Below are positions 18,469 to 27,876 of a stretch of 64,000 nucleotides of DNA, piece after piece. The position numbers and the translations under genes were made by a program. Source of the DNA: Pseudoalteromonas shioyasakiensis (GTDB lineage: Bacteria; Pseudomonadota; Gammaproteobacteria; Enterobacterales; Alteromonadaceae); NCBI GenBank assembly GCA_013391845.1, contig CP058414.1, positions 951,501 through 1,015,500 on the forward strand, read 5' to 3'. A model generated the notes under the pieces. That model did no database searches and was not told where the DNA came from. It worked only from the letters and a program-made list of their open reading frames with translations. Each line of letters begins with the position of its first letter. Within the stretch, counting starts at the first letter, position 1.

Positions 18469-19514
18469 GAATTTTGTACGGTATTCAAGGTACGGGTAAT
18501 GGACATATTACTCGAGCTCGAGTGATGGCAACAACTTTTAAAGCGTTGGGAGTCGATGTTGACTATGTGTTCTCGGGCCGTAAAGAACAAGACTACTTTG
18601 ATATGGACGAGTTTGCTGATTATCGAGCTTTTCGCGGCTTGTCGTTTACCAGCAAATCGGGGCAAGTTGATAGCTTTAAAACATTAAAAAATGCGCGCCC
18701 ACTTCAGCTTATAAGAGATATAAAAAACCTTGATTTGCGTCACTATGATTTAGTTTTTAATGACTTTGAACCAATCACCGCGTGGGCTGCTAAACAGCAA
18801 GGTATCCCTGTTATTGGTATGAGCCACCAAGCTGCATTTTTATCTGATAAAGTACCGATGTTTGGCCGTGCCTTCTTTCGCCGTGCGCTGATCCGTAACT
18901 ATGCGCCAGCCAGTGTTTATTTAGGTGTCCATTGGCAACCCTATGCAGAGAACATAATTCCGCCATTTATTGCCAATCATCATCATGATAACCCGGTTAT
19001 GGTCGAAAATAAGGTATTGGTTTACCTGCCTTTTGAGAATCTAGACAGTGTAGTTGAGTACTTAAAAGACTTTCCTGAACGTGAGTTTTATTGTTATCAC
19101 CCTGATGCGCAAGATTGTTCAATCGGGAATATTCATTTGCGGGCTCCCTCACGCGTTGGGTTTTTAAATGACCTAGCCAATGCTGGTGGTGTAATTGGTA
19201 ACGCCGGGTTTGAACTTGCAAGTGAAGCATTGCAGCTTGGTAAAAAGTTATTGTTAAAACCGCTTGGTAAGCAATTTGAGCAGGGGATTAATGCGCAGAC
19301 TTTATTGTCGATGGGAGCTGCTCATGTAATGAGCTATTTAAACCCTAATGCGATGGATGATTGGTTGCAATCTCCACAGAACAAAAAACTCAATTTTCCC
19401 AGCGATCCAGCGCCCTTGGTTGATTGGTTGCAAAAAAAACAATGGGGAAAACTGGAACAATTACATAAAAACCTATGGCAAAAGGTTGATTTAGAAGAAA
19501 AGCTGATTGTTTAA
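18465..19514 (+). CDS. MJ1255/VC2487-family glycosyltransferase-like protein
   Basis: From the ATG at 18465 the 349-residue product begins MRILYGIQGTGNGHITRARV, the glycine-rich N-terminal loop of GT-B fold enzymes related to MurG and GT28. A donor-binding region appears near ANAGGVIGNAGFELASEALQ. The overall pattern matches the conserved MJ1255/VC2487 family (TIGR00661), whose substrate is unknown. The start is chosen for the ATGA overlap with the upstream PAP2 gene; an in-frame start at 18429 would bury 12 codons in that gene. Pairing with a lipid phosphatase hints at glycolipid or lipid-carrier metabolism, as inference only. Confidence 0.8.
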   Translation: MRILYGIQGTGNGHITRARVMATTFKALGVDVDYVFSGRKEQDYFDMDEFADYRAFRGLSFTSKSGQVDSFKTLKNARPLQLIRDIKNLDLRHYDLVFNDFEPITAWAAKQQGIPVIGMSHQAAFLSDKVPMFGRAFFRRALIRNYAPASVYLGVHWQPYAENIIPPFIANHHHDNPVMVENKVLVYLPFENLDSVVEYLKDFPEREFYCYHPDAQDCSIGNIHLRAPSRVGFLNDLANAGGVIGNAGFELASEALQLGKKLLLKPLGKQFEQGINAQTLLSMGAAHVMSYLNPNAMDDWLQSPQNKKLNFPSDPAPLVDWLQKKQWGKLEQLHKNLWQKVDLEEKLIV

Positions 19515-19619
19515 AGGTACCTTATACTGGAAAATGCACGGCAAATTTAACCACTTTTTATTAGCTGCTTTAAATAGTTTAGCTATACTTTAAATGCATG
19601 TTTCTATAAGGCACTTTGA

Positions 19620-21500
19620 ATGAATGTATTACAAAACTTAACTATTAAGCGTCGTTTACAGTTAAACGCGCTCGTTGTTGGTCTTGCAATGATTGTGATG
19701 CTGTGTGTAATCATCTTTGAGTCGCGCATGATGCTTAAGCTCAACGAAACAATTCAAAATGCGGAGGAGCTCGACATTCATGAACTTGCGATGCGTAAGC
19801 ATGAAAAAAACTTTTTGTTTTACAAAGATGTCGATAGCCTTGAGCTTTTTGAGAAAGAGTATTCGCAGCTAAAAATTAAAATGGCGAGACTAGACGAGTT
19901 AGTGAAAGATTTGTCGATGGACTCATCTAATCTAAATGAATTTAGACGTCTTGCGAAAACTTATTACGATGACTTCAATGAAGTTGTGGAACTACAAAAG
20001 AAAATTGGCTTACACCCTAAAGATGCACTTTATGGTGATTTACGTGGTGCGGTGCATCAAGTAGAAACATTATTAAGTGAGCGCGAAAACTATAAATTAC
20101 TAGCTTTAATGCTACAGCTTCGCCGCGCAGAAAAAGACTTTATGTTGCGCTTTGACTTAAAATATCTGAGTAAATTTAACGATTTAGTCACAAACTTCCA
20201 ATCAGAAATTAAAAATGCTGGATTCGATGCAAATTACGAAAATCAATTAATTAATTTGCTTGCGACTTATCAAAGTAAATTTAAGGCTTTAGTTGATGCA
20301 CAAGTTGCCTTAGGTCTGGATTTAGATTCAGGTGCACTCGGTGAGATGAAACACAGTGTTGGACTCAGTGATGCAATTGTTACAGAGCTGACAGATCAAA
20401 CAAAGGCCTTCGTCGAATCAAGTGCAGCCACTGCGCAGCTAATTGCACTCATTGTATTTATTATTGCGAGCATTTTAGTGATGGTATTAGTTTACTTTAC
20501 TAGCCGCTCAATTATTCAGCCTATTGAACGTGTGTACCACACGATTAACGAGATTCGTCGTAATAACGACTTAAGCATGTCGATTACTCAATCAGGTAAA
20601 GATGAAATCACCACTATGACGATCGACTTTAATAGTTTGATTAGTGATTTCAAAAAGCTTATTTATGAGGTAAATACAGCGCTAAGTACCCTTAATGTGG
20701 CTACAGAGCATTTATCTGAAACGACAGCAGCAACCAGTTCAGGTATGCAAGAACAACTTCATGAAGCCGATATGGTTGCCACAGCGGCGACTGAAATGCA
20801 GGCGACGATTCAAGATATCTCGCACAACACTGAAGCTGCAGCGAAAAAAGCTGAGTCAACTAACTTAAGTGCGCAGCAAGGCCGTTCAGAAGTTGAATCA
20901 ACAGTGGTGCAAATTAATCACTTATCCGATTCACTTGGTAATGCCTCAAGTGTGGTTTCACAGTTAGAAAAAGACGCCGAAACAATAGGCTCTGTACTTG
21001 ATGTTATTCGTGGCATTGCTGAGCAAACAAATTTACTGGCACTCAATGCGGCAATTGAAGCAGCACGTGCTGGCGAGCAAGGTCGAGGCTTTGCGGTGGT
21101 TGCTGATGAAGTACGTTCACTTGCGCAGCGTACTCAAGACTCAACTCAAGAGATCGAGAGTATCATTTCAACCTTACAAGGGCGCACTCAAGAAGTGGTG
21201 AGCATTATGCAGCAATGTCGTACACAAGGTGGCGAAAGTGCAGCACAGGCAACTAAAGCCGGTGAGTTACTGCGCTCAATCACCGAAGATGTTCAAACCA
21301 TTATGGATATGAGTACTCATATCGCTACAGCAATTGATGAGCAAAGCCAAGTGGCTTCTGAGGTGAACAAAAACGTGGTACGTATTCGTGATATCGCTCA
21401 AGAGGCATCAGGCCATGCGGCAACTAACGCACAAACTAGCGAAGAAGTGTCTGAGCAAGCGCGTGTACTTTATCAGGCAATAGATAAGTTTAAAGTTTAA
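19620..21500 (+). CDS. Methyl-accepting chemotaxis protein with HBM sensor
   Basis: The 626-residue receptor has an N-terminal membrane helix (about residues 14-34) and an all-helical periplasmic region (about 40-270) with the repeated pattern [12 protein letters not shown] and [17 protein letters not shown], typical of the helical bimodular (HBM) domain known from organic-acid receptors. A second helix (about 280-300), HAMP and the signalling domain follow. The tip [20 protein letters not shown] is intact. No C-terminal pentapeptide is seen. It is a single gene. The stop codon is followed 5 bases later by the second 162-bp hairpin element. Confidence 0.92.
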   Translation: MNVLQNLTIKRRLQLNALVVGLAMIVMLCVIIFESRMMLKLNETIQNAEELDIHELAMRKHEKNFLFYKDVDSLELFEKEYSQLKIKMARLDELVKDLSMDSSNLNEFRRLAKTYYDDFNEVVELQKKIGLHPKDALYGDLRGAVHQVETLLSERENYKLLALMLQLRRAEKDFMLRFDLKYLSKFNDLVTNFQSEIKNAGFDANYENQLINLLATYQSKFKALVDAQVALGLDLDSGALGEMKHSVGLSDAIVTELTDQTKAFVESSAATAQLIALIVFIIASILVMVLVYFTSRSIIQPIERVYHTINEIRRNNDLSMSITQSGKDEITTMTIDFNSLISDFKKLIYEVNTALSTLNVATEHLSETTAATSSGMQEQLHEADMVATAATEMQATIQDISHNTEAAAKKAESTNLSAQQGRSEVESTVVQINHLSDSLGNASSVVSQLEKDAETIGSVLDVIRGIAEQTNLLALNAAIEAARAGEQGRGFAVVADEVRSLAQRTQDSTQEIESIISTLQGRTQEVVSIMQQCRTQGGESAAQATKAGELLRSITEDVQTIMDMSTHIATAIDEQSQVASEVNKNVVRIRDIAQEASGHAATNAQTSEEVSEQARVLYQAIDKFKV

Positions 21501-21505
21501 TGAGT

Positions 21506-21667
21506 ATACCCAAGCCACCCCAAGATGCAGAATTCAGCGTTTCACAGGTGATTAATATCAAGGCGTTACTTTGCAAGAGTCAGTCCCTTTTAAGAAGTAA
21601 CAAGGATGAGAGTAAGTTCCTGTGAAGCGCCCAACTGAAACTCGCATCTTGAGGTGGTTTGGGTATA
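21506..21667. repeat. 162-bp long-hairpin element, second family
   Basis: The ends TATACCCAAGCCACCCCAAG and its near-complement on the right match in 22 of 24 positions. Inside, GCGTTTCACAGG faces CCTGTGAAGCGC (11/12) and GTTACTT faces AAGTAAC. It is unrelated in sequence to the element at 1068-1229. It begins 5 bases after a chemoreceptor stop and encodes nothing evident. Confidence 0.78.
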
Positions 21668-21668
21668 T

Positions 21669-21710
21669 AAAAAAAGCGCGGTGACGGTGTCGTCATCGCG
21701 CTTTTTTTTA
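21669..21710. terminator. Bidirectional terminator between chemoreceptor and DUF971 gene
   Basis: The stem GCGCGGTGACG / CGTCATCGCGC has one mismatch, with A7 on the left and T8 on the right. It serves convergent genes. Confidence 0.9.
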
Positions 21711-21741
21711 GGTGTGCTTTATCGAGGCATTTTGATAGGTA

Positions 21742-22116
21742 TTAAGGCACGAACTTGATAGGCACACTGTCCTTATTTGCTTCGTGCTCGGTGACTCTAG
21801 CTTGGTATTGCTGCCAAAGCTCGTCATGGTTAGCATGTAGCTCGCTAAGATAGTGCCAGCTAAATAAACCGCTATTATGATTGTCGCTAAATACCAGTCG
21901 AATTGCATAATGACCAACAGGCTCAATCTTGCTAATTCCTACTTGCTGCTTATCAAGCACTAGTTTCATCGGCTCATTACCATGTCCTTGTACTTCAGCT
22001 GAAGGTGAGTGAACACGCAAAAATTCAGCACTAAATTGAGCAATAGTCTGATCATCAAAATGAACATCTAATACTTTGCTAACGCTGTGATAATGCACTT
22101 TAGTGACTTCTTTCAT
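21742..22116 (-). CDS. DUF971 protein (gamma-butyrobetaine hydroxylase N-terminal-like)
   Basis: The 124-residue protein matches the DUF971 fold: an N-terminal strand pair (VTKVHYHSVSKVLDVHFDD), the AEFLRVHSPSAE stretch, and GHYAIRLVFSDNHNSGLFSW near residues 68-87, a conserved GxYAI.P.FsDGH.tGiysW-type motif. Such stand-alone proteins often lie beside hslVU in gammaproteobacteria and have been suggested to act in iron-sulfur or oxygenase chemistry; the function is not established. The gene follows hslU but is separated from it by a terminator. Confidence 0.85.
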   Translation of the reverse strand: MKEVTKVHYHSVSKVLDVHFDDQTIAQFSAEFLRVHSPSAEVQGHGNEPMKLVLDKQQVGISKIEPVGHYAIRLVFSDNHNSGLFSWHYLSELHANHDELWQQYQARVTEHEANKDSVPIKFVP

Positions 22117-22145
22117 GTGAGCCTCGTATGTACGATTTATAAACT

Positions 22146-22170
22146 AAAAAGCCTCCAACTGGAGGCTTTT
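22146..22170 (-). terminator. Terminator of the hslVU operon
   Basis: GCCTCC-AACT-GGAGGC is flanked by A5 and T4 on the plus strand. On the minus strand it ends in TTTTT, 23 bases after the hslU stop. Confidence 0.85.
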
Positions 22171-22192
22171 GATTATAACGCTAAATTGTTGA

Positions 22193-23521
22193 TTAAAGAA
22201 TGAAGCGACTCAAATCTTCATCTTCAACAAGTGCACCTAAATGCTGCTCAACGTAGTTGGCATCAATTGTCAGTGTTGAACCTGCTTTTTCTGAGGCATC
22301 AAATGAAATTTCTTCCATTAGTTTTTCCATCACTGTGTGTAAGCGACGTGCACCGATGTTTTCGGTTTTTTCATTTACTTGCCAAGCCGCTTTCGCAATG
22401 CGTTCAATGGCATCATCTGTAAACTCAACCTCAACTTGTTCTGTTTTTAACAGCTCACGTTGTTGCTCTGTCAATGAAGCGTGAGGCTCAGTTAAGATAC
22501 GTTTAAAGTCATCAGCACTAAGCGCTTCAAGCTCAACACGAATTGGTAAACGACCTTGCAGCTCTGGGATCATGTCTGATGGTTTAGCCATTTGGAATGC
22601 GCCTGATGCGATAAACAACATGTGGTCTGTTTTAACCATGCCGTGTTTAGTGCTTACCGTTGAGCCTTCGATTAATGGTAGTAAATCGCGTTGTACACCT
22701 TCACGGCTAACATCTGGGCCAGAAGCTTCACCACGTTTACAGATTTTATCGATTTCATCGATAAAAACGATACCGTTTTGCTCTACCGCGAAGATAGCTT
22801 GCTCTTTTAACTCTTCAGGATTAACAAGTTTTGCGGCTTCTTCTTCAACTAATAGTTTGAATGCTTCTTTGATCTTCAGCTTACGCTTGCTGCGCTTATC
22901 ACCACCCATATTTTGGAACATGCTTTGTAGCTGGTTGGTCATTTCTTCCATACCAGGAGGAGCCATGATCTCAACATTTGGTTGTGCTTGTGCAACATCG
23001 ATATCAATTTCTTTGTCGTCTAATTGGCCTTCACGTAATTTCTTACGGAAAGATTGACGAGTAGAAGAGTTCTCTTCTGTTTTTGACTCACCAAATGTAT
23101 CGCGTGCTGGTGGTAAAAGAGCATCTAAAATGCGTTCTTCTGCCGCTTCTTCAGCGCGGTGTTTAAATTTTTTAGTTTGTTGTTCACGTGTCATTTTAAT
23201 TGAAATATCAACTAAATCACGGATGATCGTTTCAACTTCCTTACCAACATAGCCCACTTCAGTGAACTTGGTTGCTTCAACTTTAATGAAAGGGGCATTA
23301 GCAAGTTTGGCTAAGCGGCGAGCAATCTCAGTTTTACCCACACCAGTAGGACCAATCATTAAAATATTTTTTGGTGTTACTTCAGCGCGTAAATCGTCGT
23401 TCAGTTGCATACGGCGCCAGCGATTACGTAGCGCGATTGAAACTGCTTTTTTAGCTTTAGCTTGGCCAATAATATGTTGATCAAGCTCGTGAACGATTTC
23501 TCTTGGCGTCATCTCAGACAT
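22193..23521 (-). CDS. hslU: ATP-dependent protease ATPase subunit HslU (ClpY)
   Basis: HslU is the AAA+ unfoldase that feeds substrates into HslV. The 442-residue protein begins with the family motif [17 protein letters not shown], has Walker [16 protein letters not shown] (about residues 54-68), the pore motif [18 protein letters not shown] with the GYVG loop, Walker [13 protein letters not shown] (about 250-261), sensor-2 region [15 protein letters not shown], and the C-terminal DLSRFIL tail that docks into HslV. Length matches the family. It starts 11 bases after hslV ends, and both are likely under heat-shock control. Confidence 0.97.
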   Translation of the reverse strand: MSEMTPREIVHELDQHIIGQAKAKKAVSIALRNRWRRMQLNDDLRAEVTPKNILMIGPTGVGKTEIARRLAKLANAPFIKVEATKFTEVGYVGKEVETIIRDLVDISIKMTREQQTKKFKHRAEEAAEERILDALLPPARDTFGESKTEENSSTRQSFRKKLREGQLDDKEIDIDVAQAQPNVEIMAPPGMEEMTNQLQSMFQNMGGDKRSKRKLKIKEAFKLLVEEEAAKLVNPEELKEQAIFAVEQNGIVFIDEIDKICKRGEASGPDVSREGVQRDLLPLIEGSTVSTKHGMVKTDHMLFIASGAFQMAKPSDMIPELQGRLPIRVELEALSADDFKRILTEPHASLTEQQRELLKTEQVEVEFTDDAIERIAKAAWQVNEKTENIGARRLHTVMEKLMEEISFDASEKAGSTLTIDANYVEQHLGALVEDEDLSRFIL

Positions 23522-23532
23522 GGCAGTTCCTA

Positions 23533-24051
23533 TTACAATTCTTCAATAGTTTGGAAATTATTCGTGAATACACAGATATTGCCTGCAATTGTTAGGCTTT
23601 TCTCTACAATGTCACGTGCACTTAGGTCGGTATTTTCTAGTAGCGCTGTGGCTGCTGATTGTGCGAAGTTACCACCACTGCCAATCGCAATTAGGTCATT
23701 TTCTGGCTGCACAACATCACCGTTACCTGTGATAATTAATGAAGCAGTTTCGTCTGCGACTGCTAATAGTGCTTCGAGCTTTCTAAGTGCGCGATCACTA
23801 CGCCAATCTTTGGCCATTTCTACGGCAGCCTTAGTCAGGTTACCTTGGTGCATTTCTAGTTTGCTTTCAAATCGTTCGAAAAGGGTGAAGGCATCAGCAG
23901 TACCGCCAGCGAAACCAGCGATTACTTTGCCATTATAAAGACGTCGAACTTTGCGGGCGTTGCCCTTCATTACGGTATTACCAAGTGAAACTTGGCCGTC
24001 GCCACCAATAACGACCTTGTCGTCGCGGCGTACACTTACAATAGTGGTCAT
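23533..24051 (-). CDS. hslV: ATP-dependent protease peptidase subunit HslV (ClpQ)
   Basis: HslV is the proteasome-beta-like threonine peptidase of the HslUV complex. The 172-residue protein starts [20 protein letters not shown], so removal of Met exposes the nucleophilic Thr; GGDGQVSLG and [21 protein letters not shown] are family signatures. GAGGAA precedes the start. The leader holds an 8-bp hairpin and, upstream, a sigma-32-like promoter. Gene order priA-ftsN-hslV-hslU follows E. coli and Vibrio, with cytR missing between priA and ftsN. Confidence 0.97.
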   Translation of the reverse strand: MTTIVSVRRDDKVVIGGDGQVSLGNTVMKGNARKVRRLYNGKVIAGFAGGTADAFTLFERFESKLEMHQGNLTKAAVEMAKDWRSDRALRKLEALLAVADETASLIITGNGDVVQPENDLIAIGSGGNFAQSAATALLENTDLSARDIVEKSLTIAGNICVFTNNFQTIEEL

Positions 24052-24067
24052 GATTATTCCTCATCAT

Positions 24068-24086
24068 CGAGCGGCGAAGCCGCTCG
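24068..24086 (-). promoter_or_regulatory. Stable 5'-leader hairpin of hslVU mRNA
   Basis: A perfect 8-bp CGAGCGGC / GCCGCTCG stem with a three-base loop (or 7 bp with CTTCG) lies just upstream of the hslV ribosome-binding site. E. coli hslVU mRNA also carries a stabilising 5' stem-loop, so a similar role is inferred. Confidence 0.6.
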
Positions 24087-24110
24087 TAAAAAGCGATTGA
24101 TGAGGTGTTT

Positions 24111-24136
24111 ATATGGGTGAATGAACTAAAATCAAG
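24111..24136 (-). promoter_or_regulatory. Sigma-32-like heat-shock promoter for hslVU
   Basis: On the minus strand, CTTGATT and ACCCATAT (7/8 to CCCCATAT) are separated by 11 bases, slightly less than the usual 12-14. The position, about 60 bases upstream of hslV, fits. Confidence 0.5.
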
Positions 24137-24659
24137 TCCAAAGCCAAATTCCGCAGCCCATTATTTTGATGCGTTTAAGTTTATTCTTGTCACTTTCGGC
24201 TAAACGTTTGGTTTCGTAAGGGCCTAAGCGCACTTTATACCAAATACCATTACTGCCTTGTGTTTTCTTTACCTCGGCAACTAAGCCTGCAAAAGCGATT
24301 TTTGCTTTTAATGTTTGTGCTTGTGCCATGGTTCTAAAAGAGCCGCATTGCATTACATAAGGGCCTTTTTGTTCAATCTCTTTGACCTCGACTTGAACTT
24401 CATGCTCTTTAATCTCCTTAATGAACTCAGGCGTTTTAGGAGGCGGAATGATAGCTTCTTCTTTTTTAACTGGGTTTGCTTGCTGCTCTACTAACTCAGG
24501 ATCGGCATTATGTTTGATATACCACAAGCCGTAACCAAACCCGCCTACTAAGATAAGCGCAATTAAAACAAGAAAAATTGGGAAGGGCTTTTTTGCCGGG
24601 GCTTGTTTTTTATTATTTCGATTTGCTGGTTTTTTATTTATGTAATCGTGTTGTGCCAT
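24132..24659 (-). CDS. ftsN: SPOR-domain cell division protein, short FtsN-like
   Basis: FtsN triggers septal peptidoglycan synthesis and binds denuded glycan through its SPOR domain. This 175-residue version has a basic cytoplasmic N-terminus (residues 1-24), one membrane helix (PIFLVLIALILVGGFGYGLW, about 27-46), a short charged linker and a C-terminal SPOR domain (about 98-175; YVMQCGSFRTMAQAQTLKAK, GIWYKVRLGPY). It is much shorter than E. coli FtsN (319). Assignment rests on topology and on gene order priA-ftsN-hslV. Start MAQHDYINKK resembles the RDYV/D-type FtsN N-terminus that contacts FtsA. Confidence 0.8.
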   Translation of the reverse strand: MAQHDYINKKPANRNNKKQAPAKKPFPIFLVLIALILVGGFGYGLWYIKHNADPELVEQQANPVKKEEAIIPPPKTPEFIKEIKEHEVQVEVKEIEQKGPYVMQCGSFRTMAQAQTLKAKIAFAGLVAEVKKTQGSNGIWYKVRLGPYETKRLAESDKNKLKRIKIMGCGIWLWT

Positions 24660-24674
24660 GATTCTTAATTGGCC

Positions 24675-26855
24675 TTAAATCATATCTATAGGATCAACAT
24701 CTAGGCTCCAACGCACCTTTTGCGCTAATTTACTGGTACTTATATAGTCAACCATCTGCGCTAAATATTGGTGTAAGTGAGAGCGTTCCTGCGCCTGAAT
24801 ATGTAATTGAAAGCGATATTTACCTGCTACACGTTCCAGTGGCGCAGGTATCGGACCAAGCAATTGTATACCAGATACGTTCTGGACAGGAACCAAATCA
24901 GTTAAAAAATCGACCACTTGATTAATGTTATGCCCTTCTGCACGAACCATGGCCATATTAGTGACAGGTGGAAGCTGCGCATCTTCTCGCTCTGTGAGTG
25001 CATAGCGGGCAAAATCTTTGTAACCATTATTTACTAAGTCTTGTAGTAGTGGATGCTCAGGAAAGTGAGTTTGCAGTAATACTTGCCCTGGCTCACCACT
25101 TCGCCCAGCACGGCCTGCCACTTGTGTAACTAGCTGTGCTAAATGCTCTGTCGCGCGAAAGTCACAGGAATATAAACCACTATCGACATCTAAGATTAAA
25201 ACGAGACTCACATCGGCAAAGTGGTGGCCTTTTGCCAACATTTGCGTACCGACTAAGATACGAGCACCACCTTGATTAATATCATCAAGTGCTTTCTCTA
25301 AGCTGCCTTTACGACGGGTTGAGTCGCGGTCAATACGACTAATCGGAATATCAGCGAAGGTTTGTGTTAAAAACTCTTCAATTTGCTCAGTGCCTTTACC
25401 ATTTGGAAAAATCTGCGTGCTGCCACAATCTGGACACTGATGGGGCACCTGATGTTGCTCACCACAGTGGTGACAAATCATTTGGCCAATGGCTTTATGA
25501 AAGGTTGCGCTAGTGCTACAACGTGAGCACTCACTTAGCCAACCACACTCATGACATATGAGGGTAGGTGAAAAACCTCGGCGGTTTAAAAACACCATCA
25601 CTTGCTTGCCTCGCTCTAAATGTTGACGCATATAGGCAAGGCTGGCATGGGCAATACCAGCTTGTTCTGGTTGGCCTTTCATATCGATTAATTGGAACTG
25701 ATTATCAGTGCTGGTTTGGGCACGTTCAGTAAGACTCAATAACTGATACTTGTTATTAATTGCTTTGTGTAAGGTTTCAAGTGCCGGTGTGGCGCTACCT
25801 AAAACCAGTGGAATATTATGCTGGTATGCTCTATAAGCGGCTAAATCTCTGGCATGGTAACGTAACGTGTCTTGCTGCTTAAACGAGCTGTCGTGCTCTT
25901 CATCAACAATGATCATCCCAAGCGATAAAAAGGGTAAGAAAATACTCGAACGTGTACCGATCACTATGGCACAACTGCCTTTTTCACAGAAACGCCAGGT
26001 TTGTAAGCGTTCATTGTCTGTTAGTGCTGAATGCCATAGCATAATTGGTGTATCAGGAAATCGGCGACGAAAACGGTTAACGGTTTGAGGTGTTAAGCCA
26101 ATTTCGGGCACTAATACTAAGGCTTGTTGACCTTTTTTAAGTACTTCTTCTAGGCATTGCAAATACACTTCAGTTTTACCACTTCCGGTAACCCCTTCAA
26201 GTAAAAAGCTAGTAAAGCCGCAAGCTTGATTAATGCTGGTACAGGCAACGGCTTGCTCTTTATTAAGAATTGGTTTGTTTCCAACGGTCGGCACGCGTTG
26301 CTGCCATTGGTTATCATGTTCGATAAATTGAGTGATCAATTCTTTATCAAGTAGGCCGTCGATGGTTTTTTTTGTAAATCCGAGTGCTTTTAATTCAGTA
26401 ACAGATGATTTGCCCGATTCGGCTAGCTGCTTTAATAAACTCAACTGGGTTTTTGCTTTTAGTGATGGAAGCTTTGCGCCTTTATCGGTCAGCTCAACCA
26501 TATTAATACTGGTTTTATCTGGACATTCGCCTTGTCTTAAAGCAGCCGGAAGTGCCGTATGAATGGTTTCACCCAATGGGTAACAGTAGTAGCGGGCAGT
26601 AAATTTTAGCAAGGCTAGATGCTGCTCTGATAAAACTGGTGTGTCGTCTATTACATCAATAATAGCTTTAATTTTGTCTGCAGGAACTTCTGTTGATGTT
26701 TTTAGAGCGAGTACCACAGCGACCTTTTTTTGACTGCCAAATGGCACACGAACTCGCATACCTGGCTTTAAGTCAGGGCTATGCAGCAGCTGTTCAACTT
26801 TATAATCGAAGGTACGCTGTAAAGGGACTTTTATGGCAACTTCTACAAAGTGCAT
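24675..26855 (-). CDS. priA: Primosomal protein N' (replication restart helicase PriA)
   Basis: PriA recognises stalled forks and reloads DnaB. The 726-residue protein has an N-terminal 3'-end DNA-binding domain, Walker A GVTGSGKTEVY (about residues 220-230), a DEEH box in IIVDEEHDSSFKQQDTLRYH, the zinc-binding cysteine clusters CHECGWLSECSRC, ICHHCGEQH and CPDCGS (about 436-480), and helicase motifs V-VI in LVGTQMLAKGHHF and QVAGRAGRSGEPGQV. Length is typical. It is divergent from rpmE, as in E. coli. Confidence 0.97.
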   Translation of the reverse strand: MHFVEVAIKVPLQRTFDYKVEQLLHSPDLKPGMRVRVPFGSQKKVAVVLALKTSTEVPADKIKAIIDVIDDTPVLSEQHLALLKFTARYYCYPLGETIHTALPAALRQGECPDKTSINMVELTDKGAKLPSLKAKTQLSLLKQLAESGKSSVTELKALGFTKKTIDGLLDKELITQFIEHDNQWQQRVPTVGNKPILNKEQAVACTSINQACGFTSFLLEGVTGSGKTEVYLQCLEEVLKKGQQALVLVPEIGLTPQTVNRFRRRFPDTPIMLWHSALTDNERLQTWRFCEKGSCAIVIGTRSSIFLPFLSLGMIIVDEEHDSSFKQQDTLRYHARDLAAYRAYQHNIPLVLGSATPALETLHKAINNKYQLLSLTERAQTSTDNQFQLIDMKGQPEQAGIAHASLAYMRQHLERGKQVMVFLNRRGFSPTLICHECGWLSECSRCSTSATFHKAIGQMICHHCGEQHQVPHQCPDCGSTQIFPNGKGTEQIEEFLTQTFADIPISRIDRDSTRRKGSLEKALDDINQGGARILVGTQMLAKGHHFADVSLVLILDVDSGLYSCDFRATEHLAQLVTQVAGRAGRSGEPGQVLLQTHFPEHPLLQDLVNNGYKDFARYALTEREDAQLPPVTNMAMVRAEGHNINQVVDFLTDLVPVQNVSGIQLLGPIPAPLERVAGKYRFQLHIQAQERSHLHQYLAQMVDYISTSKLAQKVRWSLDVDPIDMI

Positions 26856-26976
26856 AACAACTCAACTGAAACAAAGATAGAAGGATAATGTACTAAAATT
26901 ACTGTTAAAAACCTACCAACAAATACTGAACAACAGGCCACTTGATTATTTTTTTAGCGAAAGATGCATTTAAAGC

Positions 26977-27005
26977 TTGTCGCAAGGTCACTTGAGCTAT
27001 AAAAT
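26977..27005 (+). promoter_or_regulatory. Candidate promoter of rpmE
   Basis: TTGTCG, a 17-base spacer and TAAAAT lie 84 bases upstream of the rpmE start. Confidence 0.5.
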
Positions 27006-27088
27006 ACGCGGCCTATTAATTGTATTAACTGCGTATGGTGCCAGACTTCGGGTTTGGAGAGCGATACGGCCTTAACTAGAGGTTCCCT

Positions 27089-27304
27089 ATGAAAGAAGGT
27101 ATTCACCCTAAGTACGAAGCTATCACTGCAACTTGTTCATGTGGTAACAAATTCGAAACTAGCTCAACTCTTTGTAAAGACATCCACTTAGACGTATGTT
27201 CTGAGTGTCACCCGTTTTACACTGGTAAGCAAAAGATTCTAGACACTGGCGGCCGTGTTGATCGTTTCAACAAGCGCTTCGGTGCACTTAGCAGCAAGAA
27301 GTAA
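27089..27304 (+). CDS. rpmE: 50S ribosomal protein L31 (zinc-binding type)
   Basis: The 71-residue protein begins [20 protein letters not shown] and contains CSCG and [12 protein letters not shown], giving the zinc-binding cysteine set of the C+ form of L31. [13 protein letters not shown] near the C-terminus is universal in the family. L31 bridges the subunits. AGAGG precedes the ATG. The C+ form is commonly replaced by a zinc-free paralogue under zinc starvation. Confidence 0.97.
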   Translation: MKEGIHPKYEAITATCSCGNKFETSSTLCKDIHLDVCSECHPFYTGKQKILDTGGRVDRFNKRFGALSSKK

Positions 27305-27325
27305 TTTCTGCTGTTTAGTTAAAAG

Positions 27326-27348
27326 AAGCACCTTAGGGTGCTTTTTTT
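27326..27348 (+). terminator. Terminator of rpmE
   Basis: The stem AAGCACC / GGTGCTT closes on a TTAG loop and is followed by a T-run. It lies 21 bases after the stop. Confidence 0.88.
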
Positions 27349-27505
27349 ATACCTAAAATTCATTAAGTATACTTTGAACTCATCACTAACTTACCATCTT
27401 CACTTATTTCTTTTGCATAACTATTTCTGAGTGTTATGCCCACTATGTCGCTAATTGTGCAGACAAAGTGTAAACCCTTGGCTATATTCTTTTTTGTATA
27501 AATGC

Positions 27506-27545
27506 ATACCAATCCGCAATAATACTTAATTAAGCGTATTGGTAT
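27506..27545. repeat. 40-bp palindromic repeat, short form (copy 2)
   Basis: Its first 25 bases match the left end of the 162-bp element at 1068 in 24 positions, and its last 16 bases match the right end in 15, joined at TTAA. It is 35/40 identical to the copy at 4372. Confidence 0.85.
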
Positions 27546-27876
27546 CTAAAAGTTATTAAAAATAATAATTTTAAATAATTTCGTAATTAAATGCTGTGAA
27601 CTTCGTTGAAATGGCGGTTTTAGGCTAATTTCGGCTATTTGCAGTGTTCGTGCATACAAAATACAAAAACACGTGCTTAAAAGGCCATAAATAGGTGAAT
27701 TTTTATGTCTAATTAATCGCAACTATGCACAGAAATTGTGGGGAAATCCTTTAAAATTAAGCGATATAGCTTATAACAGGATAGACCTGATAATACTTGG
27801 AATTTTTATACATTACAGGTATCGTACTGATGCAAGCTCTCTCACTTTTTAACTTTTTGCAGGATACTATCGCGTT

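Larger units (their letters stand above)
27305..27876. other. 572-bp intergenic region between rpmE and malic enzyme
   Basis: It contains the rpmE terminator (27326-27348) and the 40-bp palindromic repeat (27506-27545). The rest is A+T-rich sequence that must carry the malic-enzyme promoter; TATAAC near 27773 is one possible -10. No ORF or structured RNA was recognised. Confidence 0.5.

Noticed and set aside
1068..21667. Equal 162-bp length of the two palindromic elements taken as common origin
   Set aside because: Terminal and internal sequences are unrelated, so the equal length is treated as coincidence.
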